The position numbers and the translations under genes were made by a program. From Parapusillimonas sp013416435 (GTDB taxonomy: Bacteria > Pseudomonadota > Gammaproteobacteria > Burkholderiales > Burkholderiaceae_B): a stretch of DNA of 64,000 nucleotides. Below the pieces are notes generated by a model. That model was not told the DNA's origin, did not search any database, and saw nothing but the letters and a program-made list of their open reading frames with translations. Of the stretch, positions 52,333 through 60,713 are shown in pieces (within the stretch, counting starts at the first letter, position 1; each line of letters starts with the position of its first letter). The stretch spans positions 1,178,001-1,242,000 of the forward strand of contig NZ_CP197474.1 of assembly GCF_052180245.1 (NCBI RefSeq), given 5' to 3'.

Positions 52333-53109
52333 ATGCAATCTACTACGACAGCCGAACGTACGAAACTGGAAGTCAAGAATCTCAATTTCTACTACGGCAA
52401 GTTCCACGCCATCAAGGACGTGAACCTTTCCATCAAAGAGAACAAGGTCACCGCCTTCATCGGCCCATCGGGCTGTGGAAAATCCACCTTGCTGCGCACG
52501 TTCAACCGCATGTACGAGCTCTACCCCGGCCAGCGCGCCGAGGGCGAGATCAACCTGGACGGCAACAACCTGCTGACGTCCAAGATGGACATATCGCTCA
52601 TACGCGCCAAGGTCGGCATGGTGTTCCAGAAGCCTACGCCGTTTCCCATGAGCATCTACGACAACATCGCCTTCGGCGTGCGTCTGTTCGAGCGCCTGAG
52701 CAAAGGCGAAATGGATGAGCGCGTGGAATGGGCACTGACCAAGGCGGCGCTGTGGAACGAAGTCAAGGACAAGCTCAACCAAAGCGGCTATGGCCTTTCC
52801 GGCGGACAGCAGCAGCGATTGTGCATCGCGCGCGGCGTGGCGATCAAGCCCGAGGTTCTGTTGCTGGATGAGCCTTGCTCGGCGCTGGACCCGATTTCCA
52901 CGGCCAAGATCGAAGAATTGATCGCCGAATTGAAGTCCGAATACACGGTGGTGATCGTGACGCACAACATGCAGCAGGCGGCTCGCTGTTCGGACTACAC
53001 CGCCTACATGTACTTGGGCGAGCTCATGGAATTCGGCGAGACCGACCAGATCTTCGTGAAGCCCGCACGTAAAGAGACCGAAGACTACATCACGGGCCGC
53101 TTCGGTTAA
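52333..53109 (+). CDS. pstB: Phosphate ABC transporter ATPase PstB
   Basis: A 258-residue ATPase starting at ATG 52333 (GAGGAACGGA just upstream). KLEVKNLNFYYGKFHAIKDV, Walker A GPSGCGKST, the PstB-specific VFQKPTPFPMSIYDNIAFG, signature LSGGQQQR, Walker B VLLLDEPCSALDPIST, H-loop VTHNMQQA. It powers phosphate uptake. No phoU follows; the next gene, on the other strand, is a patatin-family gene. Confidence 0.97.
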   Translation: MQSTTTAERTKLEVKNLNFYYGKFHAIKDVNLSIKENKVTAFIGPSGCGKSTLLRTFNRMYELYPGQRAEGEINLDGNNLLTSKMDISLIRAKVGMVFQKPTPFPMSIYDNIAFGVRLFERLSKGEMDERVEWALTKAALWNEVKDKLNQSGYGLSGGQQQRLCIARGVAIKPEVLLLDEPCSALDPISTAKIEELIAELKSEYTVVIVTHNMQQAARCSDYTAYMYLGELMEFGETDQIFVKPARKETEDYITGRFG

Positions 53110-53128
53110 AGCCCGCCCGGGCCTAGCG

Positions 53129-54043
53129 CTAGCTTCGCGCCAAGCCCAGTTCCATCAGGGCGGGGATCGCGGATTTCGCGGCCCTCGCGCCTTCTTCTAT
53201 TGCGACCTTGCCCCGATGGAAATCCAACAGGCCCAATTGCGCCAGCCGGGGAGTGATCACCACGTCGGGCGGCTCTCCGACCATGCGGCTGCGCGTTATC
53301 CTGACCTGCATGATATTGATGCTCGATGCCATGACGTCCAGCATGGACGGCAAGCGGCGCGTGTCCTCTTCCGGTTCCGGCAGCCACGCGCTGAGGTTGC
53401 GCTGCAGCTTTTGCATCCATTCATGGCCCACCAGCGTTTGGGGCTGGGCAGGCGCCGGCTTGTTGAAATGACGGCCGAAAAGATCCGCGTTCAGGTCGAC
53501 GGCAATCAGGATCTCGGCGCCCATGGCCCGGGCCAGTGAAACCGGAACCGGGTTCACCAATCCACCATCTGCAAGCAGGTGATCCTCATGCCAGACCGGC
53601 GAGAAGAGACCGGGCAAGGCGATGGAAGCGCGCACGGCATCCACGGTGGAGCCCGTGCGCAGCCAGATCTCCGCACCGGTGTGCAGCGAAGTAGCGACGG
53701 CGCCGAAGGGCAGCTTGAGCTCTTCGATCGGCCGGTCCAGAAATGTGCGCTTGAAAAAATCCATCAGGCGTTCGCCCTTCAGCATGCCGCCGTCCAGGCG
53801 CAAGTCCATGAAGGACACCACATCCTTGATGCGCAGTTCGCGCACCCAGCCCTCGAATTCGTCGAGCACGCCCAGGCCGTAGGTGGCAGCCACCAACGCG
53901 CCGATGGATGTGCCGCAGATGATGTCCGGGACAATGCCGTGCTCTTCCAGCGCCCTGATGACGCCGATATGCGCCCAGCCGCGCGCGGATCCGCTGCCTA
54001 GAACCAGACCGATACGGGGCTTGCGCGAAGTAGGGTGGTGCAT
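53129..54043 (-). CDS. rssA: Patatin-like phospholipase (RssA-like)
   Basis: A 304-residue protein from ATG 54043 (a TTG 15 bp upstream is an alternative). Patatin catalytic dyad: oxyanion loop GSGSARGWAHIGVI (about 16-29), nucleophile Ser46 in GTSIG, and Asp159 in LLADGGLVNPVP. RssA/YchK-type proteins are serine esterases of unclear substrate. Convergent with pstB, 19 bp apart. Confidence 0.9.
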   Translation of the reverse strand: MHHPTSRKPRIGLVLGSGSARGWAHIGVIRALEEHGIVPDIICGTSIGALVAATYGLGVLDEFEGWVRELRIKDVVSFMDLRLDGGMLKGERLMDFFKRTFLDRPIEELKLPFGAVATSLHTGAEIWLRTGSTVDAVRASIALPGLFSPVWHEDHLLADGGLVNPVPVSLARAMGAEILIAVDLNADLFGRHFNKPAPAQPQTLVGHEWMQKLQRNLSAWLPEPEEDTRRLPSMLDVMASSINIMQVRITRSRMVGEPPDVVITPRLAQLGLLDFHRGKVAIEEGARAAKSAIPALMELGLARS

Positions 54044-54061
54044 GGGCTTGCCCGCCAAAGG

Positions 54062-54469
54062 TTAATTCCAGCGGCCGCCCCTGCCACCCAGGCTGAAGCG
54101 GCCGGCGCCGAACAGCGCGACGGCGAGAGCCGCGCTCAGGTACATGCCCTGCAGTTCAAGCCGCCAGCCGCCGTTGGCCATCTGGAGCAACTGGCCTGAA
54201 TGCACCAGCACGATGGCAACCACCATGTTGACGGCGATCAGCATCCCGCCGAGACGGGCATACAAGCCCAGGATCACGAGGGCCGGCGCCAGGACTTCCC
54301 CCAGGTAGACGGCCCAGGCCAGGAACGCCGGCAGGCCCCGGGCGGCCATCATGCTTTCGATGGGGCCAACGCCGTGCTGGAGCTTGGCAATGCCGTGGAG
54401 AAGAATCAATACACCGAGCGTGACGCGCAGGATCAGTTTGCCGAGATCATCCAGGGTAGAGGGGGACAT
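54062..54469 (-). CDS. DoxX-family membrane protein
   Basis: A 135-residue protein starting at ATG 54469 (MSPSTLDDLGKLILRVTLG). DoxX signatures: ILLHGIAKLQHGVGPIESMMAARGLPAFLAWAVYLGEVLAPALVILGLYARL, with about four transmembrane helices. DoxX proteins are inner-membrane and linked in some bacteria to quinone reduction or redox control; function here is unknown. The longer open frame to 54838 antisense to the next gene is not used. It lies 18 bp upstream of the patatin gene's stop-to-start junction on the same strand. Confidence 0.85.
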   Translation of the reverse strand: MSPSTLDDLGKLILRVTLGVLILLHGIAKLQHGVGPIESMMAARGLPAFLAWAVYLGEVLAPALVILGLYARLGGMLIAVNMVVAIVLVHSGQLLQMANGGWRLELQGMYLSAALAVALFGAGRFSLGGRGGRWN

Positions 54470-54537
54470 GGTTCCGTTTTCTGTGTTCGATGGCGCTTGC
54501 CGGCCGGCCGTTGCGGCTTGGCCGGTGCTGCTGCATT

Positions 54538-55005
54538 TTAACCGGCGGCTTGTTCCGCCTGGATGACAGGGGCGGGATAGCTGCCATTGGAATCCGGCGT
54601 GTGGTCGCGATAAGTATGCACGAGCCCCGCGAACTGCGAGACATGGATCTTGAGGTCGTCGTCGCACTGGATGAGCGCCGTGCCTTCGTCGTCGACGATG
54701 AGGGCGGTGGGCAGCGCTTCGTTCAGCAAGGCGTGCAGCGCCTCGGTATCGCCGTGGCGGTTCAAGGGCAGCAGCAATTTGCCGGCGGCCTGTATGGCCA
54801 GCACGCTGACGAGATACTCCAGCGAGTTGGCCGCGCACAGCGCGACCCGGGAACCCGCGGCGGGGTCCTTCATTTGCAACGCGACGGCCAAGGCATTGAC
54901 GGCGGTGGCAAGCTCGGCATAGCTCACTTGCACCTCGTCATCTTCTAAGGCGATTTCGTTTCCGTGCCTTTCGGCCAGGTCCTTCAGAAAATCTAGAGTC
55001 AGCAT
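54538..55005 (-). CDS. Stand-alone N-terminal fragment of an AMP-forming acyl-CoA ligase
   Basis: A 155-residue protein, MLTLDFLKDLAERHGNEIAL, then VSYAELATAVNALAVALQ, GSRVALCAANSLEYLVSVLAIQAAGKLLLPLN. This is the N-terminal subdomain of the ANL superfamily, normally followed by the STSGTTGxPK loop and about 350 further residues that are missing here. After it the product ends with an unrelated tail (HTPDSNGSYPAPVIQAEQAAG). It may be a truncated remnant or a small independent domain protein. No debris of the remaining ligase is seen downstream. Confidence 0.7.
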   Translation of the reverse strand: MLTLDFLKDLAERHGNEIALEDDEVQVSYAELATAVNALAVALQMKDPAAGSRVALCAANSLEYLVSVLAIQAAGKLLLPLNRHGDTEALHALLNEALPTALIVDDEGTALIQCDDDLKIHVSQFAGLVHTYRDHTPDSNGSYPAPVIQAEQAAG

Positions 55006-55104
55006 GCTAAAGACTGCCTTGAAATGAGATGGGGATGGGCCGAGTATAGAGACCTTGCGCGGATTTTTTTGAAGAAAATTCTAAGGGTTTGCCCGGAAAG
55101 AGGA

Positions 55105-55243
55105 GGGGTCAGACCCCGTACCCCTCATCGGAGCGGGGTCAGACCCCGTACGGGGTCTGACCCCAAGCCATTCACCGGAGCCGGGGTCCGACCCCATGTC
55201 ATTCATCGAAGCGGGGGTCGGACCCCGCATGGGGTCTGACCCC
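55105..55243. repeat. Cluster of complete and half hairpin repeats
   Basis: Half element 55105-55124, complete copy 55135-55164, single arm 55183-55195 (GGGGTCCGACCCC) and complete copy 55214-55243 (arms GGGGTCGGACCCC and GGGGTCTGACCCC). Spacers share CATTCACCGGAG/CATTCATCGAAG. The cluster lies in the 292-bp divergent gap before the nucleosidase gene, in which no gene is seen. Confidence 0.9.
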
Positions 55244-55297
55244 ATGTCGGGATATGGTTAAATCGGCCATCTCGCCGTAATACAACAGGAGGACGGA

Positions 55298-56059
55298 ATG
55301 GGCCGCATCGGCATAATGGCTGCCTTGCATGATGAGATCTCCAGCCTGCTGGAGGCGATGGGGCCGGATGCGTCGCGCACGCGCATCGGCCGGCGCGACT
55401 ACTACACCGGTGCGATACACGGTCGGGAGGTGGTGGTGGTACTGGCCCGGGTCGGTAAGGTTGCTGCAGCGGCCACGGCCGTGACGCTGATCCGCGAATT
55501 CGATGCACGCACTGTGGTGTTCGCCGGCCTGGCCGGAGCGGTGTCGGATCAGGTCGCGGTGGGCGATGTGGTGGTTGCGACATCCTTGCTGCAGCACGAT
55601 CTGGATGCCAGCCCGCTATTTCCCTGCTACGAGGTTCCGCTGTTGGATCGCAGCCGGTTCGATACCGACCCGTCGACTTCCGAGGCCTTGAGCCGCTGCG
55701 CGCAGGAATACCTGACCGGCATACTGCCGCGTCATGTGCCGGCCGGAACGCTGGCCGCTTTTGGCGTGGCCCTTCCGCGCGTACATCGAGGCGTCATCAT
55801 CAGCGGAGACCGCTTCGTCGGCTGCGGATTGGCGGTGCGCAAGCTGCGGGACGAGTTGCCGGACGCATTGTGCGTCGAGATGGAAGGCGCGGCCGTCGCG
55901 CAGGTTTGCTACGAATATGACGTCCCGTGCGCGGTATTCCGCACCATATCCGACCGCGCCGACGATGGTGCGAGCGTCAGCTTCAGCGACTTCCTTTCGC
56001 GCGTCGCCCGATACTACTCCGCGGGGATTCTGGAACGTTTCCTGACCGCGCAAGCATAG
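55298..56059 (+). CDS. mtnN: 5'-Methylthioadenosine/S-adenosylhomocysteine nucleosidase
   Basis: A 253-residue nucleosidase (E. coli about 232) with AGGAGG 5 bp before the ATG. IGIMAALHDEISSLLEAM, VVVLARVGKVAAAATAVTLI, GLAGAVSDQVAVGDVVVAT, then catalytic CVEMEGAAVAQVCYEYDVPCAVFRTISDRAD. It cleaves MTA and SAH to adenine, recycling SAM by-products and contributing to AI-2 precursor. Confidence 0.9.
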   Translation: MGRIGIMAALHDEISSLLEAMGPDASRTRIGRRDYYTGAIHGREVVVVLARVGKVAAAATAVTLIREFDARTVVFAGLAGAVSDQVAVGDVVVATSLLQHDLDASPLFPCYEVPLLDRSRFDTDPSTSEALSRCAQEYLTGILPRHVPAGTLAAFGVALPRVHRGVIISGDRFVGCGLAVRKLRDELPDALCVEMEGAAVAQVCYEYDVPCAVFRTISDRADDGASVSFSDFLSRVARYYSAGILERFLTAQA

Positions 56060-56118
56060 AATCATCGCAAACAGAGGATCGTCGCCTAATTCCGGATTTC
56101 TGGCGATAATGGCTGTGA

Positions 56119-56217
56119 GGGGTCAGACCCCATTACGGCTATGAGGGGTCAGACCCCATTCGGGGTCTGACCCCAGGTAGAAAAGAAAGAGTCGGACCCC
56201 GCATGGGGTCCGACCCC
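56119..56217. repeat. Cluster of hairpin repeats before the thiolase operon
   Basis: Half element 56119-56138, complete copy 56145-56174 (loop ATTC) and 56189-56217, in which the first Gs of the left arm are lost but the centre change (TCGGACC/TCCGACC) is matched. It ends 20 bp before the thiolase start, leaving room only for the ribosome site AGGAG. Confidence 0.88.
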
Positions 56218-56237
56218 ATAATCCAGAAGGAGCAAAT

Positions 56238-57407
56238 ATGTCGAAGCGCGCCGTAATCGTTGGCTGGGCGCATACCCGGTTCGGAAAGCTGGATGACCCC
56301 GATGTCGAGACGCTGATCGCGCAAGTCTCGCGCAGCGCGCTCGACCATGCGCAGGTGGATCCGGCGGATGTCGACGCCATCACGGTCGGGGTATACAACA
56401 ATGGTTTGACGCCGCAGGGCTTTGAAGGCGCTTTGGTCTCGCTGGGCGAACCCGCGCTGCGATTCACCCCCGCCGTGCATGTCGAAAACGCCTGCGCCAC
56501 GGGCACGGCCGCCTTGTATCGCGCCATGGACTTCATCGAGTGCGGTCGCGGGCGCATCGCGCTGGCCATCGGCGCTGAAAAGATGACGGCCGTGCCGCCG
56601 CGCGAGGTCGCCGATGCGCTGCTAAGCGGCTGCTACCGCAAGGAAGAGGAAAACCCTTCCGGCTTCGCGGGCATTTTCGGCAATATTGCGCAAGCGTATT
56701 TCGATCGCTACGGCGACAAGCGTGAAGAGCTCGCCATGATCGCGTCCAAGAATCACGGCAATGGCGTTCACAATCCGTATGCCCATGTGCAAAAAGCCTT
56801 CGACGTCGCGTTCTGCAATACCGAGTCGGACAAGAACCCGCTCGTGGCGGGACCCTTGCGGCGCACCGATTGCTCGATGGTGTCGGATGGCGCCGCCGCG
56901 CTGGTGGTTGCCGACGAGGAAACGGCACGCGGCCTGGCGCGAGCCATACGCTTTCGCGCACGCGCGCACGTCAATGATTTCCTGCCGCTGTCCCGCAGGG
57001 ATCCCATTGCCTTCGAAGGGCCGCGGCGGGCATGGGCCCGGGCGCTGGACGACGCCGGCATTGCGCTTGACGACCTCAGCCTGGTGGAAACGCACGACTG
57101 CTTCACGATTGCGGAAATGCTCGAATACGAGGCCATGGGGCTGGCCAGGCCCGGTGAAGGCTGGAAGGTGATCCGGGACGGCATCACCCGCAAGGACGGC
57201 CGCCTGCCGGTCAACGTTTCGGGCGGCTTGAAGGCGAAAGGCCATCCGCTGGGCGCTACGGGCATTTCCATGCACGTGATGGCGGCCATGCAGCTGATGG
57301 GCGACGCGGGAGCCATGCAGGTGCCGGATGCCTCGCTGGCTGGTGTTTTCAACATGGGCGGCGCCGCCGTGGCCAACTATGTCTCGATCCTGGAGCGTGC
57401 AAAATGA
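56238..57407 (+). CDS. Thiolase-family protein (SCP-x/acetyl-CoA acetyltransferase-like)
   Basis: A 389-residue thiolase fold: RAVIVGWAHTRFGKL, active Cys86 in HVENACATGTAA, and the histidine in VNVSGGLKAKGHPLGATG (about 330). The usual second cysteine near the C-terminus (CxGGG) is replaced by FNMGGAAVANY, typical of SCP-x-like thiolases and thiolase-like proteins. It would cleave or make a beta-ketoacyl-CoA. It overlaps the CoA ligase gene by 4 bp. Confidence 0.85.
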   Translation: MSKRAVIVGWAHTRFGKLDDPDVETLIAQVSRSALDHAQVDPADVDAITVGVYNNGLTPQGFEGALVSLGEPALRFTPAVHVENACATGTAALYRAMDFIECGRGRIALAIGAEKMTAVPPREVADALLSGCYRKEEENPSGFAGIFGNIAQAYFDRYGDKREELAMIASKNHGNGVHNPYAHVQKAFDVAFCNTESDKNPLVAGPLRRTDCSMVSDGAAALVVADEETARGLARAIRFRARAHVNDFLPLSRRDPIAFEGPRRAWARALDDAGIALDDLSLVETHDCFTIAEMLEYEAMGLARPGEGWKVIRDGITRKDGRLPVNVSGGLKAKGHPLGATGISMHVMAAMQLMGDAGAMQVPDASLAGVFNMGGAAVANYVSILERAK

Positions 57408-59023
57408 ACGTCATTCACCAGGCGCCGGTATCTCGCAGGGTGATGAATCTGGCCTACTGGGCCACCCAGAACGCGCGCCGCCTGCCGCAGCGCCCGGCGC
57501 TGGCATGGCGCGACCAGACCTGGACCTGGAGGCAGCTCAATGAGCGGGTCTCGGCATTCGCCGCCGCATTGGCCAAGCGCGTGAGTCCGGGCACTGCCGT
57601 GCTGGTCCACAGCAAGAACAGCAACGAAATGCTGGAATCCATGCTGGCCACTTTTCGCCTGGGCGCGGTCTGGGTGCCGACCAATTTCCGCATGATGCCG
57701 GACGAATTGGTATACATGGCCGATGTGGCGCGGCCACGCGTGTTTTTGTGCCAGACGGATTTTCCCGAACACGCGCAGGCGGTGCGCGCCGCGTACCCGG
57801 ACATCGAAGTCATCTGGCTCACAGGCGATGCGCCCGGTGTCCGCGACGGCACACACGCGGCAACTCTCATCGCAGAGCATCAGGGCCAGCATTTTCCGGA
57901 TGCCGACGTCGAGGATGACACCGCTTGCTGGCTGTTCTTCACGTCGGGTACCACGGGCCGTCCCAAGGCGGCCGTCCTGACCCATGGGCAGATGGCATTC
58001 GTGATCAACAATCATCTTTGCGACCTCATGCCCGGCGCCACCGAGCACGACGGCTCGCTGGTGGTGGCGCCGCTGTCCCACGGCGCCGGCGTGCACCAGC
58101 TGAACATGATTGCGCGCGGCGGCCAGACTGTATTGCTGCCCAATGACAAGTTCGACATCGACCTGGCATTCTCCTTGATCCAGAAGCACCGGCTCACCAA
58201 CCTCTTCACGGTTCCGACCATACTCAAGCTCATGGTCGAACATCCCGCGGCCGATCTTTACGATCACTCCAGCCTGCGGCATGTGATCTACGCCGGCGCA
58301 CCCATGTATGCCGAAGACCAGAAACGTGCGTTGGCTAAGCTGGGCAAGGTACTGGTGCAGTACTACGGCCTGGGCGAGGTCACCGGCAACATCACCGTGC
58401 TGCCTCCGTCCTGGCATGGCGACGATACGCGTGCAGGTACCTGCGGCTACGAACGTACGGGAATGCAGGTGTCGGTGCAGGACGATCAAGGCAAGGAAGT
58501 GCCGGACGGCCAGACCGGCGAGATCTGTGTCATCGGGCCTGCCGTGTTCGCGGGCTACTACAACAATCCGGAGGCCAACGCCAAGGCGTTTCGCAATGGA
58601 TGGTTCCGGACGGGCGATCTGGGGTGCCGCGATGCGCAGGGCTTCCTGTATATCACCGGCCGCGCCTCCGACATGTATATCTCCGGTGGTTCCAATATCT
58701 ATCCCAGGGAGATCGAAGAGAAGATCCTGACGCACGGCGCAATCACGGAAGTGGCGGTGGTCGGGGTGCCCGACCCCAAATGGGGCGAGGTGGGCATCGC
58801 GGTTTGCGTCTCCTACGACGGCGCCGACATTGGCGAAGCCGAGCTGTTGGCCTGGATGAGCGAGCGGATTGCGCGCTACAAGCTGCCCAAGCGAGTTTTT
58901 TTCTGGGATGCCCTGCCGAAGTCCGCCTACGGCAAGGTTCCGAAGATGCTGGTCAGGAAAGAACTGGAGCGTCGTGGCCTGCTGGAAGGAATGGAGCAAA
59001 AAAATGAATCTGCGCTTCGTTGA
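57404..59023 (+). CDS. AMP-forming acyl-CoA synthetase
   Basis: A 539-residue ANL-superfamily ligase: WAYW..RRLPQRPALAWRD, the phosphate loop FFTSGTTGRPKAAVLTHG (about 180-197), YYGLGEVTGNI (A5), GWFRTGDLGCRD (A7 with the hinge), and the adenylation lysine in LPKSAYGKVPKMLVRK near the C-terminus. It activates a carboxylic acid with ATP and CoA, probably giving the thiolase or its partner a CoA substrate. It overlaps the next gene by 20 bp. Confidence 0.92.
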   Translation: MNVIHQAPVSRRVMNLAYWATQNARRLPQRPALAWRDQTWTWRQLNERVSAFAAALAKRVSPGTAVLVHSKNSNEMLESMLATFRLGAVWVPTNFRMMPDELVYMADVARPRVFLCQTDFPEHAQAVRAAYPDIEVIWLTGDAPGVRDGTHAATLIAEHQGQHFPDADVEDDTACWLFFTSGTTGRPKAAVLTHGQMAFVINNHLCDLMPGATEHDGSLVVAPLSHGAGVHQLNMIARGGQTVLLPNDKFDIDLAFSLIQKHRLTNLFTVPTILKLMVEHPAADLYDHSSLRHVIYAGAPMYAEDQKRALAKLGKVLVQYYGLGEVTGNITVLPPSWHGDDTRAGTCGYERTGMQVSVQDDQGKEVPDGQTGEICVIGPAVFAGYYNNPEANAKAFRNGWFRTGDLGCRDAQGFLYITGRASDMYISGGSNIYPREIEEKILTHGAITEVAVVGVPDPKWGEVGIAVCVSYDGADIGEAELLAWMSERIARYKLPKRVFFWDALPKSAYGKVPKMLVRKELERRGLLEGMEQKNESALR

Positions 59024-59870
59024 ACACCCAGGCGCCGTGCCGGAAGCGCGCGCCACGCGCGCCGATGGCTGGCTGGAGACGGCGCGGCTCGAACTGGAGC
59101 CTGGGCTAACCCTGCTCGATGCGCTTGTCCTGGGTCTGGAAAAGCATAACGCCCGCAGCGCTACCTTATCCTTGCAGGGTGGCGCGTTCGGCAAGCTCGC
59201 CTATGTCATGCCTGCAACTTCGTCCTCGCCCGATCATGCGGTGTATTTCAGTGGTCGCTACGACCCGCCGGGCGCCGTAAGGCTGCACGAGGGCTGTGTC
59301 ACCTATGGAATCCGCGACGATGGGCCATGGCTGCACTGCCACGCCAGCTGGACGACGGCCGACGGCAAACCGGGCTGCGGCCATATTCTGCCCAACGAGA
59401 GCCTGATTGCGGAAGCCATCCAGGCGGACGCCTGGCTGATGCGTGGCGTGGAATTCAAGGTGACGCCAGACCCCGAGACCAACTTCTCCCTGTTCCAGCC
59501 GTTTTCCCGCCCTGTCGTCCGTCCGCCCGATGCCAGGCCGGCCTTTGCGCTGCGGCTGGCGCCAAACCAGGATCTCTGCGCGGCGCTAGAAGCCGAATGC
59601 GAATCGCGAGGCATACGCGAGGCTGTGCTGTGCGCCGGCGTCGGCAGCCTGGTGGGTGCGGTGTTCGATGACGGCCGGGTGGTCGAACCGCACATCACGG
59701 AAGTCTATATCCGGCATGGCCGGATTGCAGAAGATGAAAACGGGCGGTTGAAGGCGGAAATCGATATCCGCATGGTTGATCATACGGGCCAGATATCCGA
59801 AGGACGGCTGCGCCGCGGCAGCAACGCCGTGCTGGTGACCTTTGAGCTGTTGATCGAACCCGTTGCGTAG
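59004..59870 (+). CDS. Protein with two PPC/DUF296-like domains
   Basis: A 288-residue protein from ATG 59004, whose start lies inside the ligase gene. Two similar halves: about 25-150 (LEPGLTLLDALVLGLEKHNARSATLSLQGGAFGKLAYVMPA) and about 185-288 (LAPNQDLCAALEAECESRGIREAVLCAGVGSLVGAVFDDG). Each has the PPC-domain order of a helix, then a strand and a Gly-rich turn. Bacterial PPC proteins form trimers with a possible small-molecule pocket; function is largely unknown. Translational coupling to the CoA ligase suggests a role with acyl-CoA or a regulator. The stop TAG overlaps a hairpin repeat. Confidence 0.75.
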   Translation: MNLRFVEHPGAVPEARATRADGWLETARLELEPGLTLLDALVLGLEKHNARSATLSLQGGAFGKLAYVMPATSSSPDHAVYFSGRYDPPGAVRLHEGCVTYGIRDDGPWLHCHASWTTADGKPGCGHILPNESLIAEAIQADAWLMRGVEFKVTPDPETNFSLFQPFSRPVVRPPDARPAFALRLAPNQDLCAALEAECESRGIREAVLCAGVGSLVGAVFDDGRVVEPHITEVYIRHGRIAEDENGRLKAEIDIRMVDHTGQISEGRLRRGSNAVLVTFELLIEPVA

Positions 59871-59945
59871 GGTCAGACCCCATGCGGGGTCTGACCCTAT
59901 CCCTCTTATGCTCGAAGGGTCAGACCCCGCATGGGGTCTGACCCT
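59869..59945. repeat. Two hairpin repeats between convergent genes
   Basis: Copies lie at 59869-59898 (loop ATGC) and 59916-59945 (loop GCAT). In both, the outermost pair is A-T instead of G-C on both arms, a matched change. The first overlaps the stop codon of the PPC-domain gene, the second the end of the spermidine-synthase-like gene. Confidence 0.9.
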
Positions 59946-60669
59946 AATCTCCTTGCATCCAGCTTTGCAGCCCCGATACCCAGCTTGCGGCGGGTAGCCC
60001 CAGCGTCTGGCCGATGCTGTGCGCGCGCAGGAAAAGCTCGCTGAAATCTACCGAAGGCGCGCGCTTGAAAGCGATTGCCACGACATTGCCGTCATGAACT
60101 TCCGGCAGCCATGCAACGGCTTCGAAGGCTTCTTCCATGGCTTGCAGATTCTTTAAGCGATCAGGAAGCGCGCAATACAGGTTGACCGTCATGATTCCGT
60201 TCGAGTCCAGGCTGTTGGCGCACGATCTGTAGAAGGCTGCCGAATCCAGGACCGGGCCCCGCGCCTGTGCATCGTATAAGTCCACCTGCAGAATGTCGGC
60301 GGAGCGCCGATTGCAAAGGGCCGTGACGTAGTCCATCGCGTCCATCTCGAGGACGTCCAGCCGGTCATCGTTCGGAGGCAGCGCAAAATGCTCACGGCAT
60401 GCCTGGATGACCGCTGAGGAAAGCTCGACAGCCGTGATGCAGCTGGACGGAAACCGCCGGTAGCAGAACTTGGTCAAGGCGCCGGCCCCCAGTCCAAGTT
60501 GCACAATATGCGCCGGCGCGTCGCGAAAGAGCGTCCACATCATCATTTGTTGAACGTATTCCAATTCGATGGCGTCGGGTTCGGCCACGCGCATCGAGCC
60601 TTGTATCCAAGGAGTGCCGAAATGGAGGTCGCGCACGCCGTCCTGTTCAGAAATGGTAATGATGGTCAT
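59944..60669 (-). CDS. Spermidine-synthase-like methyltransferase-fold protein
   Basis: A 241-residue Rossmann-fold protein: HIVQLGLGAGALTKFCYRRFP (SAM/dcSAM motif I), ITAVELSSAVIQACREHFALP (motif with acidic residue), DRLDVLEMDAMDYV, and DILQVDLYDAQ. This is the spermidine synthase superfamily; the decarboxylated-SAM aminopropyltransferase residues are only partly recognisable, so a polyamine role is unproven. Divergent from yjdM with 44 bp between. Confidence 0.78.
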   Translation of the reverse strand: MTIITISEQDGVRDLHFGTPWIQGSMRVAEPDAIELEYVQQMMMWTLFRDAPAHIVQLGLGAGALTKFCYRRFPSSCITAVELSSAVIQACREHFALPPNDDRLDVLEMDAMDYVTALCNRRSADILQVDLYDAQARGPVLDSAAFYRSCANSLDSNGIMTVNLYCALPDRLKNLQAMEEAFEAVAWLPEVHDGNVVAIAFKRAPSVDFSELFLRAHSIGQTLGLPAASWVSGLQSWMQGD

Positions 60670-60713
60670 GTTACGATCTGTCGTGATTCAACTGATATTT
60701 TCGCTCAAAATTT

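Noticed and set aside
54470..54838. N-terminal extension of the DoxX gene
   Set aside because: The extra residues are low-complexity and overlap the ligase-fragment gene; the DoxX homology starts at the ATG at 54469.
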